Positions 23,702 to 32,439 of a stretch of 38,589 nucleotides of DNA are shown here, piece after piece. The notes below the pieces were generated by a model. The model ran no database searches. It was not told the DNA's origin and saw only the letters and a list, made by a program, of their open reading frames with translations. Position numbers and translations under genes: made by a program. Position 1 is the stretch's first letter. Every line of letters starts with the position of its first letter. The stretch lies in contig JANYGI010000159.1 in assembly GCA_025362495.1 (NCBI GenBank), positions 1-38,589 on the forward strand, read 5' to 3'. The DNA is from Byssovorax sp. GTDB lineage: Bacteria > Myxococcota_A > Polyangia > Polyangiales > Polyangiaceae.

Positions 23702-24838
23702 TCACTGGCAGAGGTGCTCGGGCATGGCGTCGATCCACGCTTTCATGAGGGCCACGCCCTCGTCGTGAACGAGCTTGTGGCCCACCGGCGGCATGGTGAC
23801 CTTGGCGGTGAGCGTCTCCATGCGACAGACCAGGATCGACTGGTCGGCGTGGCCCGGGACGACGTCGAACGAGAGGCCGCAGGTGCCGCCCGCCCCTGCC
23901 GACGCGGGGGATTTGCATACGCCGAAGTCGGTCGAGTCGCCCTTGATCGGATCGGTGTGGTCGTAGTCGAGGCGCAGCGCGGTGCCCTTGGCGAGGCCGA
24001 TCACGCCGTGACAGTGGCTGCAGTTGGCGTCGAGGTAGGCGCGGCCGCGCTCGCCCACGTCGCCGGTGCCGGAGGGATCAATCAGCGTCTGGCGCTGCGC
24101 TGCCGGCGGCGGGGCCACGTCGAGGAGGCCGAGCGCGACGAGGTGGTCAATCTGGTTCTCGGGGCCCTTGCCGTAGTCGTGATCGCGGTTCCACTGGCGT
24201 GTTCGCCCGGCGAGCGAGCTGGTCTTGCCCGTCTTGCCGTGACACTCCTGGCAAACGTTGGTGTTGGGCACCTCGTAGGCGTTGGTCCGCGTCGCGCCCT
24301 TCTCGTCGATCCAGGTCATGTCGATGGTGTCGCCGGCGACCTTGATCGTGGCCGTCTTCTGCGCGGCGTCCCACTCGTAGGTGTGCGAGACCCAGCCCGC
24401 GGGATCGCTCTCGTGGACGAGGAGCCGAGTCTCGAGGAGGCGAATGCCCTTGGTCGGATCGCGCGCGTCGATTGGATATCCGAAGTTCTTGATCAGCACT
24501 GCGCCGACGGGGAAACTCCAGCGCTCCGTGTCCTGCCAGCCGATCTTGGTGCCCTTGGGCAACCAGAGGAAGCGACGTTTGGCCGTGTAGTCGGAGAACA
24601 GAGGGGCGTTGACGTCGTAGGGGATCACGCTCGCGCTCGGCGTCTGCGTCGCGGCGTCGGTGAAGAAGTGCCACTGGTCGAGCGTGTCCCAGGGCGAGCC
24701 TTCGGGGGCCGGCGTTGGCTCGGTGATTGCGCTCGGGCCGCCTCCGGCGCCGCCCGTCTCGGGCGACGAGCTGCACGCGGCGAGCAGGGTGACGAGGACG
24801 AGCGCGCCGCGGATGGGGGAGGCAAAGGCTTTGTTCAT
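23702..24838 (-). CDS. di-haem lipoprotein, HNE_0200-like family
   Basis: This 378-residue lipoprotein (LLAAC, Cys at 22) has two c-type haem sites, CQECH (196-200) and CSHCH (273-277), within a beta-rich body (YDVNAPLFSDYTAKRRFLWLPKGTKIGW...). Near the end, MPPVGHKLVHDEGVALMKAWIDAMP resembles the distal Met region of class I cytochromes c. From memory this matches the HNE_0200 family, which occurs beside a parallel beta-helix protein and a di-haem enzyme, exactly the neighbours seen here; the name should be checked. Its ATG overlaps the stop of the di-haem enzyme gene (ATGA), so it is the last gene of the minus-strand cassette. Electron transfer in the periplasm or outer membrane is likely. 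Confidence 0.82.
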   Translation of the reverse strand: MNKAFASPIRGALVLVTLLAACSSSPETGGAGGGPSAITEPTPAPEGSPWDTLDQWHFFTDAATQTPSASVIPYDVNAPLFSDYTAKRRFLWLPKGTKIGWQDTERWSFPVGAVLIKNFGYPIDARDPTKGIRLLETRLLVHESDPAGWVSHTYEWDAAQKTATIKVAGDTIDMTWIDEKGATRTNAYEVPNTNVCQECHGKTGKTSSLAGRTRQWNRDHDYGKGPENQIDHLVALGLLDVAPPPAAQRQTLIDPSGTGDVGERGRAYLDANCSHCHGVIGLAKGTALRLDYDHTDPIKGDSTDFGVCKSPASAGAGGTCGLSFDVVPGHADQSILVCRMETLTAKVTMPPVGHKLVHDEGVALMKAWIDAMPEHLCQ

Positions 24839-25911
24839 CGAGGGATCCGGAAGCCGTCGACGGGCACGGGCAGTCCGCTCGGCACCGTCTTGGGGCGCGA
24901 GGGGCTGCGAGACGCGTCGGTGAGGCCCTTGTTGAGGAACGTGACGATGGCGGTGATCTCGCCGTCGTCGAGCATGCGCGAGGCGCGCGCGGCCTCGTGA
25001 CGGACGGCGGCGTCGAGGGTGTCGACGGCGCCGGTGTGGAAGTACGGGCCCGACTCGCGGATGTTGCGGAGCGTGGGCACGCGGAAGGCAGCGTGGTCCG
25101 CGGGATCGTGCGTGACCTCCTGTCGTCCATCGTCAACGACGCCGGGCAGAGGCGCGACGCCGCGATCGATGAAGCGGCTCTCCTCGAAGAGCGGGGGCGC
25201 GTGGCAGCCCGAGCAGCCGACGTCGGCGAAGAGGTTCATCCCGCGCTTCGCGGTGTCGCTGAGCGCGCCCGCATCGCCGGCGGCGTACTGATCGTAAGGC
25301 GATCGATCGCTGACCATGGAGCGCTCGAACGCGGCGATCGCGCGCTGCAGGTTGATGACGGTGACCGGCTTCGCGTCGGCGGGGAACGCCGCGCCGAAGA
25401 GGGTGACGTACTCCGGGATCGCCGCGAGGTCGGCGGCGACGGCGGAGGGATCGCGGTCGAGCTCCTTCTGCTCGTGGAGCGGGCCGAGCACCTGCTCTTC
25501 GAGCGAGGCGACGCGGCCGTCGGCGAAGAGGAGCGGCCGATACGCCGCGTTCCACAGCGTCGCGGCGTTGCGGCGCGTGACGTTCGGGCCTTCGCGCCCC
25601 GGGCCCGTCGGGCCGACGCCGTCGACGCCAATCGAGAGCGCGAGGCCGTCGGACATGCCCCAGATCTCGCTGTGGCAGGTGGCGCAGGCCGTGGCCTTGT
25701 CGGACGAGAGGATCGGATCGTAGAAGAGCAGCTCGCCCAGATCGATCTTCGCGCTCGTGCCCGGGTTGTCCGCGGGCTCGGGCGCGCGCGGCATCGCCAC
25801 GGCGGGCCAGGGCAACGGCGGAGGCTCCACGGGGACCGCAGATTCACCGCCGCCGCCGCAGCCCGCGAGGGCGACTAAGGCGCTGAGGAGGGGAGCGCGG
25901 GGAGGTCGCAC
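24835..25911 (-). CDS. di-haem cytochrome c peroxidase-like enzyme, MXAN_0977-like
   Basis: This 358-residue lipoprotein (LVALAGC, Cys at 18) belongs to the CcpA/MauG superfamily. It has two CxxCH sites, CATCH (76-80) and CSGCH (233-237), in the usual half-and-half arrangement, with LGELLFYDPILS before the first and RVPTLRNIRESGPYFHTG after the second. Peroxidase or MauG-type oxidative chemistry is possible. From memory it resembles the MXAN_0977 di-haem family that accompanies the two neighbours. It starts with GTG at 25911, overlapping the 3' end of the beta-helix gene by 37 bp, and its stop overlaps the next start. No thiol or peptide substrate is evident. Confidence 0.85.
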   Translation of the reverse strand: MRPPRAPLLSALVALAGCGGGGESAVPVEPPPLPWPAVAMPRAPEPADNPGTSAKIDLGELLFYDPILSSDKATACATCHSEIWGMSDGLALSIGVDGVGPTGPGREGPNVTRRNAATLWNAAYRPLLFADGRVASLEEQVLGPLHEQKELDRDPSAVAADLAAIPEYVTLFGAAFPADAKPVTVINLQRAIAAFERSMVSDRSPYDQYAAGDAGALSDTAKRGMNLFADVGCSGCHAPPLFEESRFIDRGVAPLPGVVDDGRQEVTHDPADHAAFRVPTLRNIRESGPYFHTGAVDTLDAAVRHEAARASRMLDDGEITAIVTFLNKGLTDASRSPSRPKTVPSGLPVPVDGFRIPR

Positions 25912-27191
25912 TGGTACGGCTTCGTGTCGGTGGACTGGAGCGACTTGCCCATGTCGGGATCGGCGAGGTGAGCCCCGGCGAACATGCGGAACGAGGGATA
26001 AGGGGCCTTGGTCCCGAGGCAGAACTTCGCGTCGTTCTTCGAGGGATCGGCCGTCTTTCCGATGCCGTCCCAGGTCACGTCTTCGAGGGGCTTGACGCCG
26101 ATGAGGTCGAGCGGGGTCTGGGGATCGGTGCCGTTGCCGGAGAAGAGGTTGTCGTGCACGAAGGTGCGATCGGGGTCGGGATCGATCTTCGGATCCGTCT
26201 TCGCGCCGGGGACGAGCTGCGACATCAGGGTGTAGCTGACGACGAGGACGCCCGCGCTCTGGTTGTTCTTCACGGTGTTGTTGCGGATCTCGGTGTCGTC
26301 GGCGCCGACGACGAGGATGCCGCTGCCCTGCGGGACCGACGAGACGAACGTGGACTTGTCACCGAAGTTCTTCCGGTTGTTGTCGTGCACGTTGTTGTCG
26401 TGGAGCAGGTTCTTGCTCGCGTCCTTCTTGTCGAGGTTCGCGAGGAGGAACACCGCGAGGCCGCCGGTGTTGTCGTAGATCTCGTTGTCGTAGGCCTCGC
26501 CGTTGGTCACGTTCTCGAGCTCGATGCCGAGCACGCTGCCGTGGGCCTTGTTGCGGCGGATGATCGCGCCCGTGCTCTGACCGACGTAGATCGCCGCGTC
26601 GGCCGCGCCCGAGACCTCGCAGTCCTCGACGAGTACGTGGGTGCACTCGGCGGGGTAGATCGAGTAGGCGCCGTTCGAGGGGAGCGAGCCCGCGTCCCAG
26701 CTCACCTTGAGGTTGCGAAACGTGGGCTTGTCGGCCTGGCGGACGACGACGCCGTTGCCCGGCGTGTTCTTCACCCAGAGGTTCTCGATGGTGAAGTTGT
26801 CGGACGTCACCAGCATCGTGTCGTTGCCCCCCTTCGTGTCGCCCGCGAAGTCGAGGACGCTGTCGGTGACGAGCTTGCCCGCGCCCTTGAGCGTCACGCT
26901 CGGGACCGTGAGGCTGAGCTGCTTGTCGAGCTTGAAGGTGCCTGGACAGAGGCAGACCGTCTCGCCCGATTTGACGTTGATCAGCGCCGTTTGAAGCTTC
27001 GTCGAGTCGTCCGAGCTGGTCGCGACGGTGGTGGTGCAGCCGGTGGTGTCGACGGCGACGCCGGCGCCGCAGGGGCCCTCGGGCGCCGCGCCGCCGCCGC
27101 TGGTGGTGTCGCCGCCGCCGCAGCCGGCGAGGACGATCGAGCCGAGTGCGAAGGCCACCCAGGGGCCGCGGACAAGAGAAGGCATGCGCAT
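25875..27191 (-). CDS. parallel beta-helix repeat lipoprotein
   Basis: This 438-residue lipoprotein (SIVLAGC, Cys near residue 24) forms a right-handed parallel beta-helix: a run of short strand repeats rich in Asn, Val and Asp, such as NFTIENLWVKNTPGNGVVVRQ, AIYVGQSTGAIIRRNKAHGSVLGIELENV, AYDNEIYDNTGGLAVFLL and DTEIRNNTVKNNQSAGVLVVS. This fold is common in pectate lyase-like and carbohydrate-active proteins but also in structural ones; no catalytic cluster is obvious. The start at 27191 has GGGAG 10 nt upstream; 27185 is the alternative. It lies between the Cys-rich lipoprotein gene (62 bp) and the di-haem enzyme (37-bp overlap). Confidence 0.82.
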   Translation of the reverse strand: MRMPSLVRGPWVAFALGSIVLAGCGGGDTTSGGGAAPEGPCGAGVAVDTTGCTTTVATSSDDSTKLQTALINVKSGETVCLCPGTFKLDKQLSLTVPSVTLKGAGKLVTDSVLDFAGDTKGGNDTMLVTSDNFTIENLWVKNTPGNGVVVRQADKPTFRNLKVSWDAGSLPSNGAYSIYPAECTHVLVEDCEVSGAADAAIYVGQSTGAIIRRNKAHGSVLGIELENVTNGEAYDNEIYDNTGGLAVFLLANLDKKDASKNLLHDNNVHDNNRKNFGDKSTFVSSVPQGSGILVVGADDTEIRNNTVKNNQSAGVLVVSYTLMSQLVPGAKTDPKIDPDPDRTFVHDNLFSGNGTDPQTPLDLIGVKPLEDVTWDGIGKTADPSKNDAKFCLGTKAPYPSFRMFAGAHLADPDMGKSLQSTDTKPYQCDLPALPSSAP

Positions 27192-27253
27192 GAATCGAGG
27201 CTCCCACGGGGTGGGCGCTGCTGTCGAGAGCGAACGCAATGCGCTGCGATGCG

Positions 27254-27673
27254 TCACTTCGGGGCGCAAAATGATTTGCAGGTGCTGCCAGATGTCGACT
27301 CGACGCTGAACCCGTCGCACTTGGTGTCGGCCACCGGATCGCAGGTGTCGGGGCCGCCGCTGCCGACCGTGTTCTCGCTGCCGCCGAAGAAGTCCTGATT
27401 GCAGGTGCCGCCGGAGCACGTGCACGTCTTGCCGCTCCAGCCCGAGTGCTCGGTGATGCACTGCGCGCACGCGGCGACGAGGCCCTCGGTCGCGGTCACG
27501 CAGGCCTGCTGGCAGTCGGCGGGATCCTGACTTCCGCACGCTCCCGCCGGCGGTTTACAGGCGAGCACGCACTTGTCGGAAAACTCCCCTGACGCGACGG
27601 AGGAGCCACCGCAGGCCGCCGGGACCAGGCCGAGAGCGGGAGCGAGCACGATCATGGCAATCAAGGAGCGCAT
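27254..27673 (-). CDS. small Cys-rich lipoprotein, first gene of the di-haem cassette
   Basis: This 139-residue protein has a lipoprotein signal (MRSLIAMIVLAPALGLVPAAC, lipidated Cys at 21). The mature part contains a dozen or more further cysteines in pairs and short spacings (DKCVLACKPPAGAC, DCQQAC, CAQCITEH, CTCSGGTC, DTKC, CKSFC), which suggests a disulphide-knotted surface protein. No CxxCH is present, so it is not a haem protein. The family is not recognised. Position and strand make it the first gene of the minus-strand unit leading to the beta-helix and di-haem genes. It is divergent from the hydrolase gene at 27766. Confidence 0.72.
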   Translation of the reverse strand: MRSLIAMIVLAPALGLVPAACGGSSVASGEFSDKCVLACKPPAGACGSQDPADCQQACVTATEGLVAACAQCITEHSGWSGKTCTCSGGTCNQDFFGGSENTVGSGGPDTCDPVADTKCDGFSVESTSGSTCKSFCAPK

Positions 27674-27765
27674 TGGAACGCGCTACTTCAGGGGCAAGAG
27701 GTCGACAAGGGCTGGAATCGGCGGCGGGACACGACCGCGCACGTGGGCTATGGGTCCCCTCCCCG

Positions 27766-28902
27766 ATGCCGCACTGGACCGTCGCCACGTTCGCGCTGCT
27801 CGCCCTCGCAGCGCTGGGGTTCTTCCTCGCCGCCACGTGGGCCCATTTTCGCTTCTGGACGCGGCGGCTGACGCTCTCGCTCGAGTACGCGTCGAACGAG
27901 CAGATCGTCACGCCCGACGGCGCGACGATCGAGCTGCGGCGCGTGCCGATCCCGGAGGCCGCGGCGAAGGTGGCGCTGCCGCCGGTGCTGCTCGTCCACG
28001 GCCTCGGCGTCAACCACCGGAACCAGGATCTGCACCCTGATTTCTCGCTCGCGCGCTACCTCGCGGCGCGCGGTCGCGACGTGTGGCTGTTGACGCTTCG
28101 GAGCGGCTTGCGGCCGCGGAGCTGGGCCGAGCGGCAGCGGGTTCGCTTCGGCGCGATGGCCGAGAACGACATCCCCGTCGCGGTGCGCGGCGTGCTCGAT
28201 CGCACCGGCGCGGCGGCGCTCGACTACGTCGGCTTCTCTATGGGCGGGATGCTGCTCTACGCGGCCATCGGCCGCAGCGTGCCGGAGGCGCTGTTCCGAC
28301 GCGTGGTGATCGTCGGCTCGCCGGGGCGCATCGGCGTCGCGCGGTGGCTGCGTCCGCTGCTTCGTCGCGTGCCCCGCGCCCTGGTGCCGACGATGCGCTT
28401 TCGCCTCGGCGCCGCGGGCATCGCGTTCGCGTCGGAGTGGCTGCGCACGCCGTTCCACGAGCTCCCGTACAACCCGGGCAACGTCGCGAAGGGGATCACC
28501 CGCGCGGCGTTGATGAACCTGATGGAGGACATCCCCGGGCCGCTCAACGCGGACTTCGTCGAGTGGGCCGGCGCCGACGGCGAGATCCGCACGAGCCGCG
28601 GCGCAGCGCTCGAGGGGCTCGCGAGCCTCGACACGCCGGTCCTGTTCCTCGCGGGCACAGCCGACAAGCTCGCGCCGGTCGTCACGGTGAAGCGAGCCTT
28701 CGACGCGTGGGGCAAGGATCGGCCGTCGACGTCGAAGCGCTTCGTCACCGTCGGCCGCGCGCACGGGCAGACGCAGGATTACGGGCACGGCGATCTCGCC
28801 ATCGGCAGCACCGTCGCGGTCGATCTCTTCGCGCCGATCGCCACGTTCCTCGAGGAGGACGCCGCGGGGATCGAGGCCGCGGCGAGCGCGGGCAAGGGCT
28901 GA
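27766..28902 (+). CDS. alpha/beta hydrolase, membrane-anchored
   Basis: This 378-residue protein starts with a hydrophobic helix (about 5-25) that probably anchors it. An alpha/beta-hydrolase core follows: oxyanion region VLLVHGLGVNHRNQDLHP (about 75-91) and nucleophile S158 in GFSMGG. The acid is probably the Asp in FLAGTADKLAPV, and the His lies in the GRAHGQTQDYGHGD segment. The layout resembles lysosomal-lipase/PhaC-like hydrolases, so an ester or polyester substrate is plausible but unproven. The ATG at 27766 is chosen over the upstream 27673 because the earlier residues are not membrane-like. A membrane protein gene follows 45 bp downstream. Confidence 0.82.
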   Translation: MPHWTVATFALLALAALGFFLAATWAHFRFWTRRLTLSLEYASNEQIVTPDGATIELRRVPIPEAAAKVALPPVLLVHGLGVNHRNQDLHPDFSLARYLAARGRDVWLLTLRSGLRPRSWAERQRVRFGAMAENDIPVAVRGVLDRTGAAALDYVGFSMGGMLLYAAIGRSVPEALFRRVVIVGSPGRIGVARWLRPLLRRVPRALVPTMRFRLGAAGIAFASEWLRTPFHELPYNPGNVAKGITRAALMNLMEDIPGPLNADFVEWAGADGEIRTSRGAALEGLASLDTPVLFLAGTADKLAPVVTVKRAFDAWGKDRPSTSKRFVTVGRAHGQTQDYGHGDLAIGSTVAVDLFAPIATFLEEDAAGIEAAASAGKG

Positions 28903-28947
28903 AATCTTGGCGAATTCGCCGCTCAGCGCGAGGATCGCGGGAGAGTC

Positions 28948-30594
28948 ATGGACCGCGTAGTCGACGTCGTCACCGCGATTTTCTACACGGCGACGCTCGG
29001 GGCGCTGCTGTTCTTCCTCCACAAAGTCCTCTGGCTCGTCCGCTACAAGTGCCTCCAGGCCGCGCTGATCGACGCCTCGGTCGCGGAGCTCGATCGCGCG
29101 AACGCCCCGGTGATCGCCGAGTGGAACGCGTTCACGCGCGACTGCTGGAGGAGCGGCCTCGACGGCGCCGACGTCGAGGACGCGACCGATTTCGTCGATC
29201 GCGTCGAGGCCAGCCTGTCGCGTCTTCGTCACGACATGCGCGCGACGCGGACCTCGCTCGAGGCGCGGATCGGCGACGCGCTGACGACGCGCGCGCCCGA
29301 GGGGACGACGACGGTGCTTTCGCTGCGGCGGGTGTCGGGGCCCGATCCCGAGGCGACCGTGACGGTGACGATGGACCTCGTGTTTCCCGCCGTGTCGCCG
29401 CCGCGACCGCCGGATCGCAGCCTCTACGCGCTCGAGTCGCGCTCGCGCTACGGCGTGCTCCGGCGCGCTCTCGTGTTCTTCTCGGGCGCGGCCGACGTGG
29501 TCTACAGCTCGCACCACGTCGCGCTGATGTCGCAGAACGTCCACGTGCCGACGTCGATGATCGTGCGGCGCCTCTCGCTGGTGTTCCTGATCCTCGCGGT
29601 GGTGCTCGTCGATCTCGTCTTCGGGGTGAAGCGCTGGCTCGCGGGGGTGCTCGACGGATGGCTCCGCGATCCCCTGCCCGCGCACGCCGGCAACGTCGCC
29701 GAGGCGGTGAATCAAGGTGATTTCTTCTCGAAGAACCTCGCGCAGATCCTGGCGTTCGGGGTGTGGATGGCGATCTACGGGGCCATCTACCTGGCGCTCT
29801 ATTTCCTGCTGCGGCGGCGCTACCAGGTCAACGTGCGGCGCCTCGCGGAGATGGCGGCGGGCGAGGCCGCGGCGATGAAATCGATCTACCGGCGGCACCT
29901 CGGCGATCTCGTGCGCTGGGGTCGCGCGTACGGGCGCAGCCTCGACGGCGCGGTGGAGATCACGCTGCGCCACGCCGACACCCTCGTCGATCACGACGCC
30001 CACTCGCTCCGGCGGCGCCTGGCTCATCCCGCGCTCCTCGCGCAGGCCACGACGAGCGCCGAGTCCTTGTTTTTACGGCTGCCGGAGTCGCGCGGCGAGC
30101 TCCAGGACGTGGCCACGCGGCAGAAGCACTCGCGGCTGCACTACCTGTGGCCGCGCGCTGACGAGATGGGCTATCAAGCGCGCTTCGCGCAGTACCGCGC
30201 CGCGTGGCAGCACCTCGAGAGCGCGGTGAGCGAGCTGCGGAGCGAGCGGCCGGATCCGCGGAAGGCGCATGATCTGTGGCAGAGCGCGGCGACGTACGCG
30301 ACGGTGTTTGCGCCGCTGGTGCCCGTGGGCGCCGCGGAGGCACTGCGGGAGGCGTATGCGCAGATGGTGACCGAGTGTGTGGCGGAGACCGAGAAGGATA
30401 TGGTCGCGCTCGACCGGCGGTTGGGGGAGCTGTCGAGGAGCTTGAATGAGCAGCTCGGGTCGGCGCGGGCGCTGTGTGCGTCGAAGGTGGAGCTGTGCAA
30501 TCAGGCAATCCAGGGGGCCGCGGCGGCGCGGGCGGCGGAGATCATTCGCTTGCGCGAGCAGGCGCGGCTGGAGGCGATGGCGTTCGAGATTTGA
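28948..30594 (+). CDS. membrane protein of unknown function with helical C-terminus
   Basis: This 548-residue protein has an N-terminal hydrophobic segment (about 9-30) and two more around residues 210-232 and 270-290, leaving a large helical region on each side. The C-terminal half (about 300-548) is rich in Arg/Glu/Ala heptads (AEMAAGEAAAMKSIYRRHLGDLVRWGRAYGRSLDGAVEITLRHAD, later AETEKDMVALDRRLGELSRSLNEQLG) and probably forms coiled coils. No family is recognised. The ATG at 28948 follows a GGGAGAG ribosome site. It lies 45 bp after the hydrolase gene and is probably co-transcribed. Confidence 0.7.
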   Translation: MDRVVDVVTAIFYTATLGALLFFLHKVLWLVRYKCLQAALIDASVAELDRANAPVIAEWNAFTRDCWRSGLDGADVEDATDFVDRVEASLSRLRHDMRATRTSLEARIGDALTTRAPEGTTTVLSLRRVSGPDPEATVTVTMDLVFPAVSPPRPPDRSLYALESRSRYGVLRRALVFFSGAADVVYSSHHVALMSQNVHVPTSMIVRRLSLVFLILAVVLVDLVFGVKRWLAGVLDGWLRDPLPAHAGNVAEAVNQGDFFSKNLAQILAFGVWMAIYGAIYLALYFLLRRRYQVNVRRLAEMAAGEAAAMKSIYRRHLGDLVRWGRAYGRSLDGAVEITLRHADTLVDHDAHSLRRRLAHPALLAQATTSAESLFLRLPESRGELQDVATRQKHSRLHYLWPRADEMGYQARFAQYRAAWQHLESAVSELRSERPDPRKAHDLWQSAATYATVFAPLVPVGAAEALREAYAQMVTECVAETEKDMVALDRRLGELSRSLNEQLGSARALCASKVELCNQAIQGAAAARAAEIIRLREQARLEAMAFEI

Positions 30595-30770
30595 GGGGCG
30601 GCCTCGGGGGTGGCATCGGGGGTGGGATCGGCGTGCGGTTGGCGGCTCGGGGGGTGGGATCGGCGTGCGGTTGGCGGCTCGGGGGGTGGGATCGGCGTGC
30701 GGTTGGCGGCCCCAGGGCGGCGGGGCGCTTGCGCGGCGCGGGAGCGGCATGGGAGGTCCGACGGAGCCGC
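30595..30770. other. non-coding stretch with a 32-bp tandem repeat
   Basis: Between the membrane-protein stop and the broken gene there is no credible ORF. It is dominated by the GC-rich 32-bp tandem repeat described separately. Confidence 0.5.
30621..30710. repeat. 32-bp tandem repeat, about 2.8 copies
   Basis: The unit starts GGTGGGATCGGCGTGCGG and repeats at 30621, 30653 and 30685 with no spacer. The first two copies are identical; the third is cut after about 26 bp. A degenerate copy precedes 30621. There are no unique spacers, so it is not a CRISPR array. Confidence 0.85.
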
Positions 30771-31283
30771 TCAACGCCTTCGCGCTACGCAGCGGCCCGG
30801 CGAGGCCGGACCGTCGTGCACCAGCGGCCAGCTGGGCCGGGTGAGGCGGGGAAGACGAGGACCGGAGGACCGCAAGGGCGCGAGGGACGCAAGCGGAGCA
30901 ATGCGCTCGACGGCGTCCTTGAATCGATCGATGTTGGCGTCGATCTCGGGCGAAGCGCCGAAGTGCGCGCGATTGAGCTCATGAAGCGCCAGGGGCTCGC
31001 CGGCGATCGTGGGGAGTCGACCGAGACGCGCCGGCGCGGGGAGGAGCGTCAACGATTGTTCCGCTCTCGCACAGGGGACAGCGCAAGTCCCATTCGGTCT
31101 GATTGAAACCGAGGTCGCGCTCTCCGAAGAACTCGCAGTATTGCCAGAAGAACTGGCACTCGCGCAGGAGCACGTCCTCGCGCGAGCCGGCAAGCGCAGG
31201 CCCCAGCAGACTCGCGAGGCGTCGTCGGACCGAGCGTAATCGCGTTGAAGGTCACGCAGGAGATCGTCAAATGCGTTGGCCAT
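30771..31283 (-). pseudogene. frame-disrupted gene, unknown function
   Basis: The outer parts read normally in one frame: a start at 31283 (MANAFDDLLRDLQRDYARSDD) and a C-terminal piece (LPTIAGEPLALHELNRAHFG, then DANIDRFKDAVERIA). Between about 31020 and 31210 that frame turns into low-complexity Ser/Ala/Arg, while another frame gives protein-like sequence (LLRECQFFWQYCEFFGERD, later EWDLRCPLCESG). Two compensating frameshifts would explain this. The middle piece has a CPLC motif that could bind zinc. It lies 44 bp downstream of the nucleotidyltransferase gene on the same strand. It may be decayed or contain sequence errors. Confidence 0.4.
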
Positions 31284-31327
31284 CGGGATCCTTACGGATG
31301 AGGTTGCGTGCATAGCTGGTAGGTTGG

Positions 31328-32167
31328 CTACGTCCCCGGCTCGCTCAACCCCTCGTCGTCGTCCCCGAAGAACTCCGATTCCTCGTGCATATCGTACCTA
31401 CGAGCCACCTCGGGATCGGTGGTAACCAGTTGTGCGTAGTCGTCTGCGGTGCCCCCCTCGGGGTCGAGAACGACGCCGTCGGCCTTCATCTTGCGGAGCT
31501 CCTGCACCGCGTGGTCGAGCGTGGCGATCATCTCGTCGAGCGACTTCGCCTCGAGCGTGAGGAACTTGTTCCGCCAGAGAAGCACGTACCTCTTCTCGGT
31601 CGCCCGAAGCCCATCCCAGAGCTCCTCGTACTTTGCCCGAACGTACTCGTGTACTTGGCCTGAGAACGTGCGCGGGAGCGACAGCGTTTTGATGAGCTGC
31701 TGAACATCCACGAGGTCCTTCGCCCGGTCGGCTCCGCCCGTCATCCCCGAGGCGAGCTTCAGCTCCACGAGGCGGGCAAGCCCGATGAACCTCACGCCGT
31801 CCTGCACGACGGGATCCGTATCGGATGGGTTCGGGAAGCTGACAGGCTGTACCCGGCCGCTTCCTGGGTAGTCACCCGTGAGCACGAACTCGATCTTCAC
31901 CAAGGTGTTCGTATCGCGAAGGTTCTTGGCTCCGGCGAACTCGCGCTTGTACCCGCGTCCGACAAGCTTCTCGTGGAGCTTCTTGAGCTCGGGGCGCGTG
32001 ATGAGAATGTCGATGTCCTCGGTCATCCGCGCATAGCCGTGCGCCGTGAGCGCCATGCCACCGATGACGACGTAGGACATGCCCAACTCGTCCAGATTCT
32101 TCGTAAGCTCGCGGAGGGTCTCGTGGAGCTTGCTGGAACCATCGAAGAAGCGCGCCGACTCGCTCAT
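31328..32167 (-). CDS. nucleotidyltransferase-fold protein, MNT/AbiEii-like
   Basis: This 279-residue protein has the minimal nucleotidyltransferase signature: GGMALTAHGY followed by MTEDIDILI, i.e. GG-x(n)-DxD, near residues 39-60. The rest (FVLTGDYPGSGRVQPVSFPNPSD, then ARLVELKLASGM and AKDLVDVQQLIKTL) resembles AbiEii/DUF-type nucleotidyltransferases used in toxin-antitoxin and abortive-infection modules. A C-terminal acidic tail (about 240-279) is additional. The start at 32167 follows an AGGTGG ribosome site; an in-frame upstream extension with Gln-rich sequence remains possible. The gene downstream is frame-disrupted, so any partner may be lost. The toxin reading is an inference. Confidence 0.68.
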   Translation of the reverse strand: MSESARFFDGSSKLHETLRELTKNLDELGMSYVVIGGMALTAHGYARMTEDIDILITRPELKKLHEKLVGRGYKREFAGAKNLRDTNTLVKIEFVLTGDYPGSGRVQPVSFPNPSDTDPVVQDGVRFIGLARLVELKLASGMTGGADRAKDLVDVQQLIKTLSLPRTFSGQVHEYVRAKYEELWDGLRATEKRYVLLWRNKFLTLEAKSLDEMIATLDHAVQELRKMKADGVVLDPEGGTADDYAQLVTTDPEVARRYDMHEESEFFGDDDEGLSEPGT

Positions 32168-32439
32168 GGCCCACCTGGGATCTTGCTGAAGGCGTTGCTC
32201 GTAGGGGAGCTGAGTCTGCTCTGGACGAGCGCGATCCAATAGCCCAACCGCACGGGGCGTTCCTGGTTGCTGAGACGGCGTCACCGATCCACTCGCCACG
32301 GGCCGACGATACCACGGAGCATAGACCGAGCAAACGTCAAGCAGATCGAGCGAGCGGCCCGCGAGGCTCCCGTCGGCCCAGCCGGCGTCGAGGAGGCCCT
32401 GCGCGAGGCCGTCGCGTGCGCCGACGACCCGATGCAACC

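Noticed and set aside
30621-30710. possible CRISPR array
   Set aside because: The 32-bp units are direct tandem copies without unique spacers and no cas gene is nearby.
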